From: JACCTU01 sp963798985
Lineage (GTDB): Bacteria; Actinomycetota; Thermoleophilia; Gaiellales; Gaiellaceae
Direction: 5' to 3'
NCBI GenBank assembly: GCA_963798985.1
Contig: CAWCVL010000009.1
Location: 62,001 to 126,000 of the forward strand
Length of the DNA: 64,000 nt
In this document: one piece after another, positions 63,127-64,000 of the stretch
How positions within the stretch are numbered: position 1 is the stretch's first letter
How the letters are laid out: every line of letters begins with the position of its first letter
Notes under the pieces: model-generated
Databases searched by the model: none
What the model saw: only the letters and a program-made list of their open reading frames with translations
Told to the model about the DNA's origin: nothing
Position numbers and translations under genes: made by a program

Positions 63127-63834
63127 ATGCCGATCCACGTCCGCGCAGAGCCAGGCGACTACGCAGAGGCCTGTCTCCTTCCGGGAGACCCGCTCCGCGC
63201 CAAGTACATCGCCGAGACGTACTTCGACAATCCCGTGCTCCGGAACGAGGAACGGGCGATGTACGGCTACACGGGCGAGTTCGAGGGCAAGCCGGTCTCG
63301 GTCCAGGCGACCGGCATGGGCTGTCCCTCGGCGGCGATCGTGATCGAGGAGCTCGTCCAGCTCGGCGTCAAGCGGCTGCTCCGCGTCGGCACCTGCGGAG
63401 GGCTGCAGCCCGACCTGAAGCTGGGCGACCTGATCGTCGCGGTGTCGGCGATCCCGGCGGACTCCACGGCCGTCCACCTCGTCAACGAGCCGCACGTCCC
63501 GACCGCCGACTGGGGGCTCGTCCACGCGGCCGTCCACTCCGCGAAGGAGATGGGCAAGCAGGTGCGCGTCGGCCCGATCGTCTCGAGCGATCTCTTCTAC
63601 AACCCCGACGGCGGGCAGTACCAGCGCTGGTCCGACCGCGGGGTGCTCGCGGTCGAGATGGAGGCCGCGGTGCTGTTCACCATCGGCGCGCTCCGGAAAG
63701 TGCACGCCGGCTGCCTGCTCACCGTCAGTGACGTGGTGATCGAGGGCGAGTTCGTGCGCATCTCAGACGAGGAGATGCGAAAAGCGGTCGACCAGATGAC
63801 GCAGCTCGCGCTGCGCACTGCGACCGGCCATTAG
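63127..63834 (+). CDS. deoD: Purine nucleoside phosphorylase, DeoD type
   Basis: Hexameric PNP that splits purine nucleosides with phosphate. The 235-residue protein has the phosphate-binding LLPGDPLRAKYIAETY, VQATGMGCPSAAIVIEEL, RVGTCGGLQ, the base-binding VLAVEMEAAVLFTIGAL and VSDVVIEGEF (Asp-204 equivalent). ATG at 63127 with a TAGGTT box 8 bases upstream and no ribosome site, so probably leaderless. The frame is open further upstream but antisense to the GNAT gene. Confidence 0.95.
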   Translation: MPIHVRAEPGDYAEACLLPGDPLRAKYIAETYFDNPVLRNEERAMYGYTGEFEGKPVSVQATGMGCPSAAIVIEELVQLGVKRLLRVGTCGGLQPDLKLGDLIVAVSAIPADSTAVHLVNEPHVPTADWGLVHAAVHSAKEMGKQVRVGPIVSSDLFYNPDGGQYQRWSDRGVLAVEMEAAVLFTIGALRKVHAGCLLTVSDVVIEGEFVRISDEEMRKAVDQMTQLALRTATGH

Positions 63835-63835
63835 C

Positions 63836-64000
63836 AAGACGGTCTTTCTCGTCAACCCGGCGTCGGCGAACGGCTCGACGGGCAAGCGCTGGCCCGAGCT
63901 CGCGCACATCGCCGCGGGCGAGGGGCTCGTCGGCGACGTGCTCTTCTCGGAGAGCCCGGGCATCTGACGAAGCTCGCGCGCGCAGGCGGTGGACGACGGT
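63836..64000 (+). CDS. Diacylglycerol kinase-like protein (N-terminal part, frameshifted as read)
   Basis: Reads KTVFLVNPASANGSTGKRWPEL, the N-terminal nucleotide-site motif of YegS/DAGK lipid kinases. A missing base at about 63960 creates an early TGA; adding one base restores HLTKLARAQAVDDG. The gene runs off the right edge. No clear start codon lies in frame after the deoD stop; an ATT or a start inside deoD is possible. Confidence 0.65.

Noticed and set aside
1..64000. tRNA, tmRNA, rRNA, CRISPR arrays, insertion sequences or prophage
   Set aside because: No T-loop consensus with matching acceptor stem, no regularly spaced repeats and no transposase or integrase motifs were found on reading both strands by eye.

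Overview
The window is a GC-rich actinobacterial chromosome segment. A deep-branching lineage such as Thermoleophilia is my inference, from CarD, DisA, DUF4081-GNAT and type III pantothenate kinase together with many GTG/TTG starts. No rRNA, tRNA, CRISPR array, transposase or phage gene was seen.

Layout. (1) 1-7.2 kb, minus strand: ispD (cut by the window edge), carD, disA, radA, an EamA transporter and clpC, a housekeeping block of isoprenoid synthesis, c-di-AMP signalling, recombination and proteolysis. (2) 7.4-28.0 kb: an exopolysaccharide island. It holds an initiating polyprenyl glycosylphosphotransferase, two O-antigen ligase/polymerase-like proteins, a Wzx-type flippase, GT4 and GT2 glycosyltransferases, a nucleotidyltransferase-epimerase-DegT aminotransferase set for an amino-sugar nucleotide, a BY-kinase/Wzz, a second Wzz-like protein, a low-Mr tyrosine phosphatase, a secreted beta-helix protein, a polysaccharide deacetylase and a tiny LPFTG-anchored protein. 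(3) 28.0-45.4 kb: lysS, greA, dus, coaX, folK, folB, folP, ftsH, hpt and tilS, the reversed counterpart of the Bacillus tilS-to-lysS block, interrupted by a subtilisin-like protease, a heterodimeric ABC exporter, a PDGY-repeat membrane protein and a BTAD-type regulator. (4) 45.5-51.9 kb: signalling genes (response regulator, large GAF-rich histidine kinase, AAA ATPase, cyclase-homology protein, LuxR-type regulator). (5) 52-64 kb: membrane and lipid genes (PAP2 proteins, MMPL transporter, alpha/beta hydrolase, DAG-kinase-like proteins, an MFS-PAP2-GT2 fusion), then a GNAT acetyltransferase and deoD.

In Bacillus, lysS is followed (after an rRNA operon) by ctsR-clpC-radA-disA-ispD. Here the same two conserved blocks flank the exopolysaccharide island, so the island sits at that ancient junction.

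Quality warning. Many genes after 24 kb are broken by single-base indels, mostly insertions, including essential lysS, tilS and folP. The density is extreme at 28.2-29.0 kb and 44.9-51.2 kb. Homology continues cleanly in the next frame each time, so uncorrected sequencing or assembly errors are more likely than true gene decay. Functions for these genes are given from frame-corrected reading.

The most unusual non-coding signal is a 164-base, almost fully self-complementary element filling the gap upstream of coaX. Other signals are a short promoter-to-leader palindrome system before carD, candidate BTAD/SARP direct repeats at 40.7 kb, and several start codons preceded at 6-8 bases by a TANNNT box with no ribosome binding site (leaderless signature).
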